Positions 7,316 through 14,947 of a stretch of 18,491 nucleotides of DNA are shown piece after piece. The position numbers and the translations under genes are program-made. The first letter of the stretch is position 1. Every line of letters begins with the position of its first letter. The DNA is from Mailhella sp. (lineage in GTDB: Bacteria; Desulfobacterota; Desulfovibrionia; Desulfovibrionales; Desulfovibrionaceae): the NCBI GenBank assembly GCA_017940105.1, contig JAGAZG010000067.1, forward strand, positions 1 through 18,491. The letters are read 5' to 3'. The notes under the pieces are model-generated. The model made no database searches. It was not told the DNA's origin and saw only the letters and a program-made list of their open reading frames with translations.

Positions 7316-7810
7316 TCACATCACAGCAGAAGAGACACTTTGAGAGTGCTTTTTTTGCAGCCACTGCAAAAAGCTGTCTGACCATGCGGTGAAAGAAGGA
7401 ACATCCTGTTCGCTCGTTGTTGCCCCTCCAGAATATTCCACAGCCGTTTCTCCATCTGCAAGGGACTGAACCCATCCGCTGAACATGTCGAGCCAGAGCC
7501 TGACCTCAGGATTTGCGGCAATGCCCTGCAAGCGCGCTTCAAATTCCTCTTCTCCCAGAGAAATACCAGCCTGTCCGACCATCCAGCGCAGAACCGCTCC
7601 TTTTGAACTCTCCAGTGAGACTTTTTTGCCGTTCACTGCTTCAAGCAGCATGCAGAGATCGGGCTCTCCCTGCCGGGAACGAGCCGCTGCCCATTCAGGC
7701 ACAGATATGACGGCTGCATCCGGATTCTTCTCAACTCCCTCCATAAAGTAAAAGCGCAGCCACTGCTCGTACCTTATACCCCTCAAAAACAATTCGGCAA
7801 AAAAATCCAT
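7316..7810 (-). CDS. Conserved-looking hypothetical protein
   Basis: Function not recognised. It has 164 residues, is soluble, has no signal peptide, and is rich in aromatic and acidic residues (starts MDFFAELFLRGIRYEQWLRF). Trp is frequent, and the C-terminal third (about 115-164) is Ser/Thr-rich. The ATG at 7810 has GGGAG 6 bases upstream. The open frame reaches 7918, but that extension crosses the likely promoter. It is the first gene of a group with IMP cyclohydrolase and hflX, with only 60 bp to the next gene. A small accessory role cannot be assigned from sequence alone. Confidence 0.8.
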   Translation of the reverse strand: MDFFAELFLRGIRYEQWLRFYFMEGVEKNPDAAVISVPEWAAARSRQGEPDLCMLLEAVNGKKVSLESSKGAVLRWMVGQAGISLGEEEFEARLQGIAANPEVRLWLDMFSGWVQSLADGETAVEYSGGATTSEQDVPSFTAWSDSFLQWLQKKHSQSVSSAVM

Positions 7811-7837
7811 GCATTCTCCCTTGCATATTATGAAGGC

Positions 7838-7866
7838 ATTGTTGATAACAGTCCTGGAACTGTCAA
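7838..7866 (-). promoter_or_regulatory. Sigma-70-type promoter for hypothetical-purH-hflX
   Basis: On the minus strand a perfect -35 box TTGACA (7866-7861) is followed after 17 bp by AACAAT (7843-7838), a four-of-six -10 match. Transcription would start near 7831, about 20 bp before the first start codon. Confidence 0.55.
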
Positions 7867-7906
7867 GGCCATAAAAAAGTGTCTGTCTCCGTTCTTGCCA
7901 TGCAGC

Positions 7907-7918
7907 ATGCAGCTGCAT
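7907..7918. promoter_or_regulatory. 12-bp palindrome ATGCAGCTGCAT in the divergent promoter region
   Basis: A perfect palindrome lies between the divergent hypothetical gene and the TauE-like gene, 41 bp upstream of the minus-strand -35 box. It is preceded by the related partial repeat TGCAGCATGCA (7901-7911). Candidate operator; symmetry only. Confidence 0.3.
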
Positions 7919-7962
7919 AAACTAGTCCAAAATGCGGCTGAATGAAATATGAGGAGCGGCGC

Positions 7963-8697
7963 ATGTTCACTGTTTTTTTTGTATTTTTCGGTTGGTTCAT
8001 CGGCGGATTTGTCAGCGGAATCTCAGGCTTTGGCGCCATGATGCTTGCACTGCCAGTCCTTACTCTTGGCCTTGACGCCATGGACGCCATACTCACATGC
8101 TGCATAGTCGCCGGCCCCTGCTGCATGCAGCTTGCCTGGCTTTACCGCAGCTTTGTGTACTGGCCCGACATGAAATGGCTTTGGCTTGGCTGCGTTCCCG
8201 GCTGCATCCTTGGCACGATCACCCTCATGGCTATTCCGGCAGGCTGGCTGCAGATTGGCATCAGCCTGCTCATCTGCATTTTTCTCATCGTGCAGATTTT
8301 TGGCGGCAGAGCAACATGGACTCTGCCTGATTCGATTGCCGCGCTGCTTATTACAGGCTGTGCAAGCGGCTTCTGCAATTCATCTGTTTCTGTAGTCGGC
8401 GTTCCCATGGGGATATTTGTCCTGCTCAAGCATTGGGACAAAGACAAGGCCCGCGGCACGATGGCCATGTTCTTTCTGCTGAGCAGCCTGATTACCATTT
8501 TAACGCAGTGGCTTTCGGGAGTGTATAACTCCTATCTTTTTCAAATATCCGCAATTGGCGCCATAGGTTGCTTCATTGGCCAGGCCCTGGGGTTCAGGGT
8601 CGGCAGGCATATCAACCAAGCTGTCTTTGTAAAATTTGCTCTGTGCTTTCTTACCTGCGCAGCCGTCATGCTCTTTTTCAAGGGCATACGCGCCTGA
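7963..8697 (+). CDS. TauE/SafE-family membrane permease
   Basis: Predicted inner-membrane transporter of the sulfite exporter TauE/SafE family, whose members move sulfite, sulfonates or related anions. It has 244 residues with about eight hydrophobic segments. The two related halves typical of the family are seen: GISGFGAMMLALPVLTLGLDAMDAI near the N-terminus, and TGCASGFCNSSVSVVGVPMGI after residue 130. The ATG at 7963 is preferred because GAGGAG stands 6 bases before it; an in-frame ATG at 7942 lacks such a site. It is monocistronic and divergent from the purH-hflX group. Two TRAP systems are nearby, but no taurine or sulfonate catabolic gene is present here, so the substrate is open. Confidence 0.88.
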   Translation: MFTVFFVFFGWFIGGFVSGISGFGAMMLALPVLTLGLDAMDAILTCCIVAGPCCMQLAWLYRSFVYWPDMKWLWLGCVPGCILGTITLMAIPAGWLQIGISLLICIFLIVQIFGGRATWTLPDSIAALLITGCASGFCNSSVSVVGVPMGIFVLLKHWDKDKARGTMAMFFLLSSLITILTQWLSGVYNSYLFQISAIGAIGCFIGQALGFRVGRHINQAVFVKFALCFLTCAAVMLFFKGIRA

Positions 8698-9139
8698 AAC
8701 AAAATTTTGCCCCTCCATTGCAACCGCAATCCTGTTTATAATTTAAGACCTGTGCACAATGCCCTGCTGTGAAAAGCTGTTGCCACGTTCTGGTTTATGA
8801 CCTCGGCCTTGTGAACAATACGGACGCCCCTAATCGAAGGCCGTTGTATTCGTTGCGGCCGGTTTTTGGATGGGAGAATCTCTCTCCCAAACATCAGGTT
8901 CGCAGGCATGGATGCCTGTGCAGGCCTTCTATGTTTTTTAGAGTACATCTCAGAATATGATAAATAGCAACGGATAAAAACCAGTTTTCAGTCTTGTTTT
9001 CTATATCAGTAACGTAGCAAAACACGACCAAATTATAAGTCGTTTTCCTGAATATTTTTAGGATTTGCTCTAGACCAGTGCGAAGCAGGCGGAATGCCCC
9101 AAAGCATCCCGCCTGCCAATCCCGTGCTCAAAGCGGCGG
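8698..9139. other. 442-bp gene-free region between the TauE-like gene and dctQ
   Basis: No supported gene; the short frames lack ribosome binding sites and family-like sequence. It contains a perfect 7-bp hairpin (8871-8877 with 8883-8889). A triplet of arms follows, in which CAGGC (8903-8907), GCCTG (8914-8918) and CAGGC (8921-8925) can pair in two exclusive ways, and six Ts come at 8934-8939. These could end the TauE-like transcript or belong to a small RNA. A 3' hairpin of the second TRAP operon lies near the right end. Confidence 0.5.
9085..9116 (-). terminator. 3' hairpin after the second TRAP operon
   Basis: A 13-bp stem (9085-9097 with 9104-9116, one G-U pair) with a 6-base loop lies about 25 bp after the dctQ stop. 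No T-run follows on either strand, so it may be a factor-dependent or processed 3' end rather than a classical terminator. Confidence 0.5.
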
Positions 9140-9664
9140 CTATGCCGCGGCAACGTCCACGCCGGTGAGCAATTCCACGATATTGCCGGTAATATTGCGA
9201 AGCGCAACGATCCCAACGCCAAAAAAGCAAAGGGGAACGCCCACATAGCCATAGAAAAGATGCATGAAATCCATGCAGGCGAAAACGCCGAACCAGCCGC
9301 CCTGTGCAAAGCGCCAGCCGTACCAGCAAACCATAACAGCCGTGATCAAAAGCAAAATATGAGCCGACAGCCTAAAAAATGCGCGAACTCTGAACGTGCA
9401 GGCCCCAAAAATATCAAGAGAAATATGGTCGCCCTTTTCCATAGCGACAACACTGCCTGAAAACGCAAGCCAAATCAGCAGGAAACGCGCCAGCTCTTCA
9501 TACCAGGATGGCACAAATTTTATCGTGTACCGCAAAATGCATCCTATTCCAAGGTCAAACACGATGCCAAACAGGCTGAGCACGAGCGCCACCCTGCAAA
9601 CGGCCGACAGCCCCTTGGAAAGACGATCAAGCAGCACATACAGGCAACGGAGCATACCGACCAT
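9140..9664 (-). CDS. dctQ: TRAP transporter small membrane subunit, DctQ type (second system)
   Basis: Small membrane subunit of a TRAP transporter. 174 residues, four hydrophobic segments, and the family signature WYEELARFLLIWLAFSGSVVA followed by a Gly-Asp-His motif (MEKGDHISLD). The ATG at 9664 has AAGGAG 8 bases upstream, overlapping the stop region of the preceding dehydrogenase gene. It is the last gene of the operon. Placing dctQ after an enzyme gene and away from dctM is unusual; in most TRAP operons dctQ sits directly before dctM. It is assigned to the second system by operon membership, because no other dctQ is nearby for it. Confidence 0.93.
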   Translation of the reverse strand: MVGMLRCLYVLLDRLSKGLSAVCRVALVLSLFGIVFDLGIGCILRYTIKFVPSWYEELARFLLIWLAFSGSVVAMEKGDHISLDIFGACTFRVRAFFRLSAHILLLITAVMVCWYGWRFAQGGWFGVFACMDFMHLFYGYVGVPLCFFGVGIVALRNITGNIVELLTGVDVAAA

Positions 9665-9676
9665 GACCGTGTCTCC

Positions 9677-10789
9677 TTAATTGAACCGGCTAAGGCGTTC
9701 GCGGCCAAGCCGTGCAACAGTATTAAGAGCATGTTCCACAAGCTCGACACTCACGGGAACTGCCATATTCCAGATCCGGCTCTTGGGCTTGCAGGATGCT
9801 TCGGCGACAAGATGCACCTTTTCAGGAGAGAACTCGGCGATGCCAGCCTGTTCAAAAGAAACCGGCAGATTAAGGCTGATCAGAAAATCCTGCACCTTTT
9901 CGATTTCTTCCTGGGTTCTCCCTTCAAGAACAAACTGGGCAAGTATGCCAAGAGCGACTTCTTCACCGTGCAAAAGTCCCTTAGCGTCACCGTACAGGGG
10001 AGTCAGGACAGAAAGAGAAAGTCCAATGCCATGCGCTGCGGCAACGCCGCAACCTTCAAACCCCACGCCGGAAAGCAAAATGTTGGCTTCAATAACCTTT
10101 TCAACGCTTTCTGTGCATTCCTTGCGGCAAACGGCGTCATAGGCTTCTTTTCCATACTGCCAGATGGTTTCATGGCAGATGCGAGCAATGGCCTGGGACG
10201 TAACGGTCTGCTTGCCGTTATAAAAGTTGTCCGCTCCTTTCTTCAGGCACTGCTGCGCTTCATAATAAGTTGCAAGAGCGTCCGCTATGCCAGACGCGAA
10301 AAAACGGGCAGGAGCCTGTGAGATAATCTGGGAATCCACAAAAATGCAGTCAGGATTCAGCGTAAGGAAGCGCGGGCCAAGCCACTCGCCTTCGTCGCTG
10401 TAGGTGACGATGACGCGGCTCGTAGGAGCGTCGTTGGATGCAAGTGTAGGCGCTATGACCACCGGCAAACCCAGATTGAGCGCCATGCCCTTGGTCACGT
10501 CAAGGGTCTTACCGCCGCCGACGGCCACAAGAACGTCGCTACCAAATTCTTTTGCGCGGGACGTCAAAAAATCAATCTGGCTGGGGCTGCACTCGCCGGC
10601 GAACTGAAGCATTTCGCACTTGATGCCTGCCTTCGAAAACGAGGTCTCAATCCTCTCGCCCAAAAGGTTCTGCACAAAGGCGTCAGCAACGACCAGCGGA
10701 TGCGCTCCGAAACGCTTCACTTCATCGCCGATGCGGTCAAAAATCCCATATCCCTGAAGATATAAACGCGGAAAACCCAGACTGTACAT
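9677..10789 (-). CDS. Glycerol-dehydrogenase-like iron/zinc alcohol dehydrogenase
   Basis: NAD-dependent oxidoreductase of the glycerol dehydrogenase branch of the iron-containing alcohol dehydrogenase superfamily. 370 residues, the family's usual length. It shows the nucleotide-binding GGGKTLDVTKG (91-101), the GldA-type APTLASNDAPTS (113-124), and three metal-ligand positions: Asp170 in ASGIADALATYYEA, His253 in AAAHGIG and His274 in LLHGEEVALG. Cytoplasmic. The ATG at 10789 follows dctP by 67 bp, and dctQ follows after 12 bp. The gene is thus embedded in a TRAP operon, which suggests that it oxidises the imported compound or reduces a product of it. A polyol or hydroxy compound is likely from the family; glycerol itself is not a usual TRAP substrate. 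Exact specificity cannot be decided. Confidence 0.9.
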   Translation of the reverse strand: MYSLGFPRLYLQGYGIFDRIGDEVKRFGAHPLVVADAFVQNLLGERIETSFSKAGIKCEMLQFAGECSPSQIDFLTSRAKEFGSDVLVAVGGGKTLDVTKGMALNLGLPVVIAPTLASNDAPTSRVIVTYSDEGEWLGPRFLTLNPDCIFVDSQIISQAPARFFASGIADALATYYEAQQCLKKGADNFYNGKQTVTSQAIARICHETIWQYGKEAYDAVCRKECTESVEKVIEANILLSGVGFEGCGVAAAHGIGLSLSVLTPLYGDAKGLLHGEEVALGILAQFVLEGRTQEEIEKVQDFLISLNLPVSFEQAGIAEFSPEKVHLVAEASCKPKSRIWNMAVPVSVELVEHALNTVARLGRERLSRFN

Positions 10790-10811
10790 ACCTGTTCCTG
10801 TTATTTTTGAC

Positions 10812-10838
10812 GCCGGCCCGCCGGTCTGGCAGGCCGGC
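10812..10838 (-). other. GC-rich intercistronic hairpin between dctP and the dehydrogenase gene
   Basis: A 7-bp plus 3-bp stem with one mismatch and a 5-base loop (10812-10822 with 10828-10838). It has no T-run on either strand, so it is more likely an mRNA-stabilising or processing element at the 3' end of dctP than a terminator. Confidence 0.55.
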
Positions 10839-10856
10839 CTTGCTGTTCACACTGCT

Positions 10857-11891
10857 TTATTTGGAAGCTTCTTCCACGGCCTTCTTATACTTGGCGAGCC
10901 ATGCGGCTCCGGCCTGACCGTACTTGTCAAGATACCATTTTTCCATGCCGGCCTTGGCGCCCATCAGACCAGCGCGCTGTTCAGCAGAAGGAACGGTAAG
11001 CTTGCCGCCGCCCTTGACGAACTTTTCGCGGGCAGACATTTCAATGTTTTCGTTGAAATCAGACTGGGCTTCTGCGCCATAAACAAGCGCATCAAGCACG
11101 ACCTTCTGCAGGTCTTCGGGCATGGAGGCAAGCCACTGCTTATTGACCCAGTAAAAACCATACAGATAGGTGTGCATGTCAAGGAAGCCGAAACGGATGC
11201 TTTCGTCCATCTTGTTGGACAGAATATCATTGATGGCGATCTTCAGCCCGTCAACAACGCCGGTAGAAAGAGCCGTATAGCATTCGCCCCATGCTACCAC
11301 AGATGGGTTGGCGCCCAGCTGACGGGTGAATTCCTGCTGCAGCGGAGAATTGATGGTGCGGATCTTCAGGCCTTTCAAATCTTCGGCCGACTTAATTTCT
11401 TTCTTTGTAGTAAAGAAAGAACGCCAGTTGCCGCCATTGCAGATAGAGGCCAGCTGCACATTGGGGAGAACCTTGGCAAGCGCAGCATTGATTTCGTCTT
11501 TAAAGCCACCGCGCATGAATTTGCGGCTAGTTGCGTCATCGGGCATGCTGTACTGCAGGTCTATCAGGCACAGCTCAGGAATGAAGCTGGCAATGCCGTC
11601 CACAGAGGTATGGGCGACTTCAAGGGAACCCATCTGCACTTGTTCCACAACTTCCTTGTAGCTGCCGAGCTGGTTGGCAGGATATATTTCTACCTTGATG
11701 CGTCCATTGGCATTCTTGTCAATGTATTCCTTAATCTTCAGCGAACCGTAATGGTCATCGGAATCAGCTGTGGTAGGGCCGGCATGGCTGATTTTCATCG
11801 TCCAGCTGTCAGCGGCCTGCGCATTGAAGGCGGTTCCGCAGATAAGTCCGAAGGCTACAAGGCCAAAGACGAATTTCTTGCCCAATTTCAT
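10857..11891 (-). CDS. dctP: TRAP transporter periplasmic substrate-binding protein, DctP type (second system)
   Basis: Periplasmic receptor of the second TRAP system. 344 residues; signal peptide of about 26 residues ending NAQA before ADSWTMKISHAG. The DctP core includes GSYKEVVEQVQMGSLEVAH (76-94) and GLKIRTINSPLQQEF (174-188), where Arg178 is the conserved ligand-binding arginine. The later segment reads TGVVDGLKIAIND in place of the DGQENP version seen in the first DctP. The two receptors are therefore clearly different and probably bind different ligands. The ATG at 11891 has AGGAG 5-6 bases upstream. It lies 51 bp after dctM, with a short inverted repeat CTAGCG/CGCTAG in the gap, and is followed by a stable intercistronic hairpin. 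Confidence 0.96.
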   Translation of the reverse strand: MKLGKKFVFGLVAFGLICGTAFNAQAADSWTMKISHAGPTTADSDDHYGSLKIKEYIDKNANGRIKVEIYPANQLGSYKEVVEQVQMGSLEVAHTSVDGIASFIPELCLIDLQYSMPDDATSRKFMRGGFKDEINAALAKVLPNVQLASICNGGNWRSFFTTKKEIKSAEDLKGLKIRTINSPLQQEFTRQLGANPSVVAWGECYTALSTGVVDGLKIAINDILSNKMDESIRFGFLDMHTYLYGFYWVNKQWLASMPEDLQKVVLDALVYGAEAQSDFNENIEMSAREKFVKGGGKLTVPSAEQRAGLMGAKAGMEKWYLDKYGQAGAAWLAKYKKAVEEASK

Positions 11892-11942
11892 ACGCTCTCC
11901 TACGGTTGGGGTTATACGATAACGGCTAGCGGCTTATAGGCG

Positions 11943-13223
11943 CTAGATTGACAACAGTCTTGGAAGGGTCAGCGAAATGGCAGGCACATAGGTTACAAGC
12001 ATAATGACAATGACCTGCGCCAGAAAGAACGGCAGCATGGTGCGCACAAGCCTGTTCACCGGAATCTTGCCGATGGTGCTTGTGGCGAAAAGGGCCAGGC
12101 CGAAAGGCGGGGTCACAAGGCCGACGCTCAGGTTGATGCACATGACGGCGGCAAAATGCACAGGGTCAATGCCAAGCTTGGCGATGGTCGGCCCGAAGAT
12201 AGGTCCCAGGATGAGGATGGCTGGCCCCGCATCCAGAAGCATGCCGGCGCCGAAAAGCAAAAGGTTGACGATCATCAGGAAGACGTAGGGATTGTCTGTG
12301 ATGCTCAGTATGAACGTGCCGAGCCGCTGAGGCACCTGGGACACCGTGAGTACCCAGCCAAACATGGCAGCCGCTCCCACCAGAAGAAGGATAGTGGCAG
12401 CCGACGTGCCGCTCTTAAGAAAAATGCCGGGCAACTCAGAAAATCTGAGTTCCCGCCTGACCAGTGAAAGCCCGGCGGCGTAAAGCACCGCAAGCACTGC
12501 GGCCTCTGTCGGCGTAACGGCGCCACTCAAGATCCCGCCCAGAATAATGACCGGCGTCATCAAAGGAAGCACGCTTTCCTGCGTGATGCGCATTTTTTCT
12601 TTAAACGACTGCCTGATCTCACGCTTGGGCAGGTTCAGTCGTTTGGCCTGCAACGCGACCACGGTGCTGAGAGCCAGCCCCATGAGCACGCCAGGAACAA
12701 AGCCCGCTGCAAACAGAGCGCCCACCGACACACCCATGACGTAAGCATACACGATCATGATGATGCTCGGAGGGATAATGGGCCCGATAATGCAGGACGC
12801 GGCCGTTACTGCTGCAGAATATTCTCTTGTATACCCGTCTTTTTCCATAGCTGGAATAAGCATGCTGCCCAATGCCGAAACATCTGCCACCGCCGACCCG
12901 GAAAGACCTGCGAAAAAGATGCTTGAAAGAATATTCACGTGCGCAAGGCCGCCGCGCAGTCTGCCAACGAGCATGTTGGCAAAGGCAACCAGACGCGTGG
13001 TGATGCTGCCGCGGTTCATAAGATCGCCGGCAAGCACAAAAAGCGGAATGGCAAGAAGGGGGAACTGATCAATGCCCGCATAGATTCTTTGAGCAGAAGA
13101 ATTGAGAAAAGCCGCCCGCCCGTCTATGAGAAAGCCTAGCATAGGGCCGATAACAAGGCCGAAAACTATGGGAATGCCAACGAGCACGGCAGCGACCGTG
13201 ATCCACAAGAACACTACGGACAT
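11943..13223 (-). CDS. dctM: TRAP transporter large membrane subunit, DctM type (second system)
   Basis: Large transport subunit of the second TRAP system, 426 residues, a normal DctM length, hydrophobic throughout. Family stretches: FVLAGDLMNRGSITTRLVAFANMLVGRLRGGLAHVNIL, FFAGLSGSAVADVSALGSMLIPAM and CIIGPIIPPSIIMIVYA. The ATG at 13223 is chosen because GGAGG lies 5 bases upstream and the protein then starts MSVVFLWITVAAVLVGIPI, like other DctM. The open frame extends to 13346 without a ribosome binding site. It is the first gene of the operon dctM-dctP-dehydrogenase-dctQ, the reverse of the usual order in which the binding protein comes first. Divergent from the metallo-beta-lactamase lipoprotein gene. 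Confidence 0.96.
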   Translation of the reverse strand: MSVVFLWITVAAVLVGIPIVFGLVIGPMLGFLIDGRAAFLNSSAQRIYAGIDQFPLLAIPLFVLAGDLMNRGSITTRLVAFANMLVGRLRGGLAHVNILSSIFFAGLSGSAVADVSALGSMLIPAMEKDGYTREYSAAVTAASCIIGPIIPPSIIMIVYAYVMGVSVGALFAAGFVPGVLMGLALSTVVALQAKRLNLPKREIRQSFKEKMRITQESVLPLMTPVIILGGILSGAVTPTEAAVLAVLYAAGLSLVRRELRFSELPGIFLKSGTSAATILLLVGAAAMFGWVLTVSQVPQRLGTFILSITDNPYVFLMIVNLLLFGAGMLLDAGPAILILGPIFGPTIAKLGIDPVHFAAVMCINLSVGLVTPPFGLALFATSTIGKIPVNRLVRTMLPFFLAQVIVIMLVTYVPAISLTLPRLLSI

Positions 13224-13334
13224 CGGGCCTCCATCATACGCAGCCTGCGCAGAGTTTCTATAAGAATTTGATAAAACATAATGCAAATATTTTGTAAATA
13301 GCGAATGCCCGGCAAGCCAACGCGGCGCAAAAAC

Positions 13335-13363
13335 TTGCCCTCCCAAAAATGTTTAATTATGCT
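13335..13363 (+). promoter_or_regulatory. Candidate sigma-70 promoter for the metallo-hydrolase gene
   Basis: TTGCCC (13335-13340) is followed after 17 bp by TATGCT (13358-13363). Each box has four matches to consensus. It would start transcription about 35 bp before the start codon at 13405. Confidence 0.4.
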
Positions 13364-13404
13364 TTGGACGCGAGCAGCGCTGAATGCTTCGCAGAGGGAA
13401 AACA

Positions 13405-14529
13405 ATGAAAAAATGGACAAGGCGCATGGCGCTTGCCGGCATTGCCGGATCCACCCTTGCCGCCGGAGGATGCGCCTTTTACAAAAGCGCTCGCTTCGGC
13501 GCGCTGCCTGAAGGCGACGAATTGATTCGCCTTGCCAGGTCGCCTCATTTTCGCAACGGCGTTTTTTTCAACGAAGAGCCTACTCCCCTGTTCGTCGATG
13601 ACGGAGAACCTCGCAAAAACGCCATTTCTGCCTGGATGTCTTTTCTTTTCGACAAGAAAGAGCACACAGTTCCCAACACGCCACTCCCCGCCATTCCCCT
13701 TGACCTTGGCTCTATCGGCCGGCAGAACGACGCCGTTATCTGGCTTGGGCACTCTACCGTGTATATGCAGCTTGCCGGGCAAAGGATGCTCATCGACCCT
13801 GTGTTCAGCAGCCATGCCAGTCCCCTGCCCGTTGCGGTGGCTGCCTTTCCGGGAACCTGCGCTTACGCATCCGAAGATTTTCCAGAACTGGACATGGTAC
13901 TCATTTCTCACGATCACTGGGATCACCTTGATTATCATACCCTGCGCTCGCTTGCGCCAAGAATCAAAAGTTTGCTCTGCCCCCTTGGCGTCAGCTCGCA
14001 TCTTGCGCGTTTCGGCCTATCCAGCGATCTCATTGTAGAAGGTGACTGGGGAGACAGCGTACAGCACGGAGACGTCACCGTTCATTTTACCACGTCGCGA
14101 CATTTTTCAGGACGCACATTCACCCGCAACCATACGCTGTGGGGCGGATTCGCCTTTGAGGGAAACGGCAAAAAAATCTTCTTCAGCGGGGATGGAGGCT
14201 ATGGCAGGCACTTTGCCAGGATAGGAGAGCGCTTTGGCAGCTTTGACCTTGCCATGCTCGACATGGGGCAGTACAATCCTAAATGGAGGCATGTGCATAT
14301 GGATCCTTCAGAAGCAGCGTCTGCCGCCGACGAACTGCGCTGCCGCATGCTTCTGCCTGTTCACATAGGAAAATTCAGTCTTTCTTATCATGCCTGGGAC
14401 GCCCCCTTCAAGCGCATCCATGCCTCGGCGCCCATGCACGAATGGCATCTGCTGACGCCGCGCATGGGAGAGCCCGTCTTGCTGGATAATCCCGGGCAAT
14501 TCTCTCCCTGGTGGCAAGGCATTGCATAA
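13405..14529 (+). CDS. Tat-type lipoprotein, metallo-beta-lactamase-fold hydrolase (UlaG/RomA/NAPE-PLD group)
   Basis: Predicted zinc-dependent hydrolase anchored by lipid on the cell surface or in the periplasm. 374 residues. The N-terminus has twin arginines (TRRMAL, 5-10), a hydrophobic stretch and a possible lipobox ending at Cys23 (AAGGC). The fold motif HDHWDH spans 169-174. Further metal-ligand candidates are His233 (SRHFSGR), Asp263 (SGDGGYG) and His320 (PVHIGKF). GHST at 115-118 and LIDPVFS fit the COG2220 group. The ATG at 13405 has an AGAGGGAA site 5 bases upstream; the ATG at 13384 does not. The next gene overlaps its end by 8 bp. The substrate is unknown. Family members include lactonases and phospholipase-D-type enzymes, and position next to tolB-pal hints at envelope function only weakly. 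Confidence 0.9.
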   Translation: MKKWTRRMALAGIAGSTLAAGGCAFYKSARFGALPEGDELIRLARSPHFRNGVFFNEEPTPLFVDDGEPRKNAISAWMSFLFDKKEHTVPNTPLPAIPLDLGSIGRQNDAVIWLGHSTVYMQLAGQRMLIDPVFSSHASPLPVAVAAFPGTCAYASEDFPELDMVLISHDHWDHLDYHTLRSLAPRIKSLLCPLGVSSHLARFGLSSDLIVEGDWGDSVQHGDVTVHFTTSRHFSGRTFTRNHTLWGGFAFEGNGKKIFFSGDGGYGRHFARIGERFGSFDLAMLDMGQYNPKWRHVHMDPSEAASAADELRCRMLLPVHIGKFSLSYHAWDAPFKRIHASAPMHEWHLLTPRMGEPVLLDNPGQFSPWWQGIA

Positions 14530-14869
14530 CGTTCCTTTTCCGCAAGACAAGCTGAATTCCGTCGAAACAGAACAGGACATTCAAAAAAACTGGTGCGTTT
14601 ATCTTTTGCGATGCAGCGACGGTACGCTTTACTGCGGCATAACTACCGATGTTAAGCGCAGAGTGGCTATGCACAACGGACTGTTGCCTGGAGGGGCAAA
14701 ATATACGAGCGGGCGCAGGCCTGTGACCCTGATCGCCCGTTCGGAAAAGCTTGCAAAGAGCATGGCCCTGAGGCTTGAATACCGCATAAAAAAACTGCCC
14801 AGCGGTAAAAAAGAGCGGTTTCTTATTGCCTGCAGGGACGGCATACCTGCTTTGCCCCAGGACACTTGA
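14522..14869 (+). CDS. GIY-YIG domain protein, YhbQ-like
   Basis: Small single-domain protein of the GIY-YIG nuclease superfamily. The motif region is CVYLLRCSDGTLYCGITTDVKRRVAMHNG (25-53), where VYLL and YCG stand for the two halves of GIY-YIG. KYTSGRRPVTL (65-75) and the later Glu in LRLEYRIKKL (about residue 86) complete the domain. 115 residues, close to YhbQ-type proteins (about 100). The only usual start in frame is TTG at 14522, with GGTGG 7 bases upstream, so translation probably begins inside the last codons of the lipoprotein gene (8-bp overlap, a different frame). Family members have been linked to DNA processing or repair; the role here is unknown. Confidence 0.88.
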   Translation: MHNVPFPQDKLNSVETEQDIQKNWCVYLLRCSDGTLYCGITTDVKRRVAMHNGLLPGGAKYTSGRRPVTLIARSEKLAKSMALRLEYRIKKLPSGKKERFLIACRDGIPALPQDT

Positions 14870-14908
14870 CCGCCGACGCGAGCAGGTCTATTTTTTCTTT
14901 CATCCCAG

Positions 14909-14924
14909 AACGGTTGTTACCGTT
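14909..14924 (+). terminator. Short hairpin with T-run between the GIY-YIG gene and tolB
   Basis: AACGGT-TGTT-ACCGTT forms a 6-bp stem followed by AAC and five Ts. It is weak and may attenuate read-through into tolB. It lies 24 bp before the tolB start codon. Confidence 0.35.
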
Positions 14925-14947
14925 AACTTTTTAAGGATACCCCAGCT

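Noticed and set aside
7942..7962. Upstream ATG for the TauE-like gene
   Set aside because: The internal ATG at 7963 has a much better ribosome binding site (GAGGAG, 6 bases upstream), and the extra residues MKYEERR are encoded by that site itself.
11172..11939. 255-codon open frame on the plus strand opposite the second dctP
   Set aside because: Antisense shadow of a clear DctP gene.
13261..13273. Perfect IHF consensus match on the minus strand
   Set aside because: The consensus is short and degenerate and the region is AT-rich; without a firm sigma-54 promoter it has little meaning.
13327..13340. Possible sigma-54 promoter before the second dctM (GG-N10-GC with TTTTTGC on the minus strand)
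   Set aside because: The GG-N10-GC spacing fits, but the GGCA element is out of register by one base and several consensus positions fail. Too weak to call.
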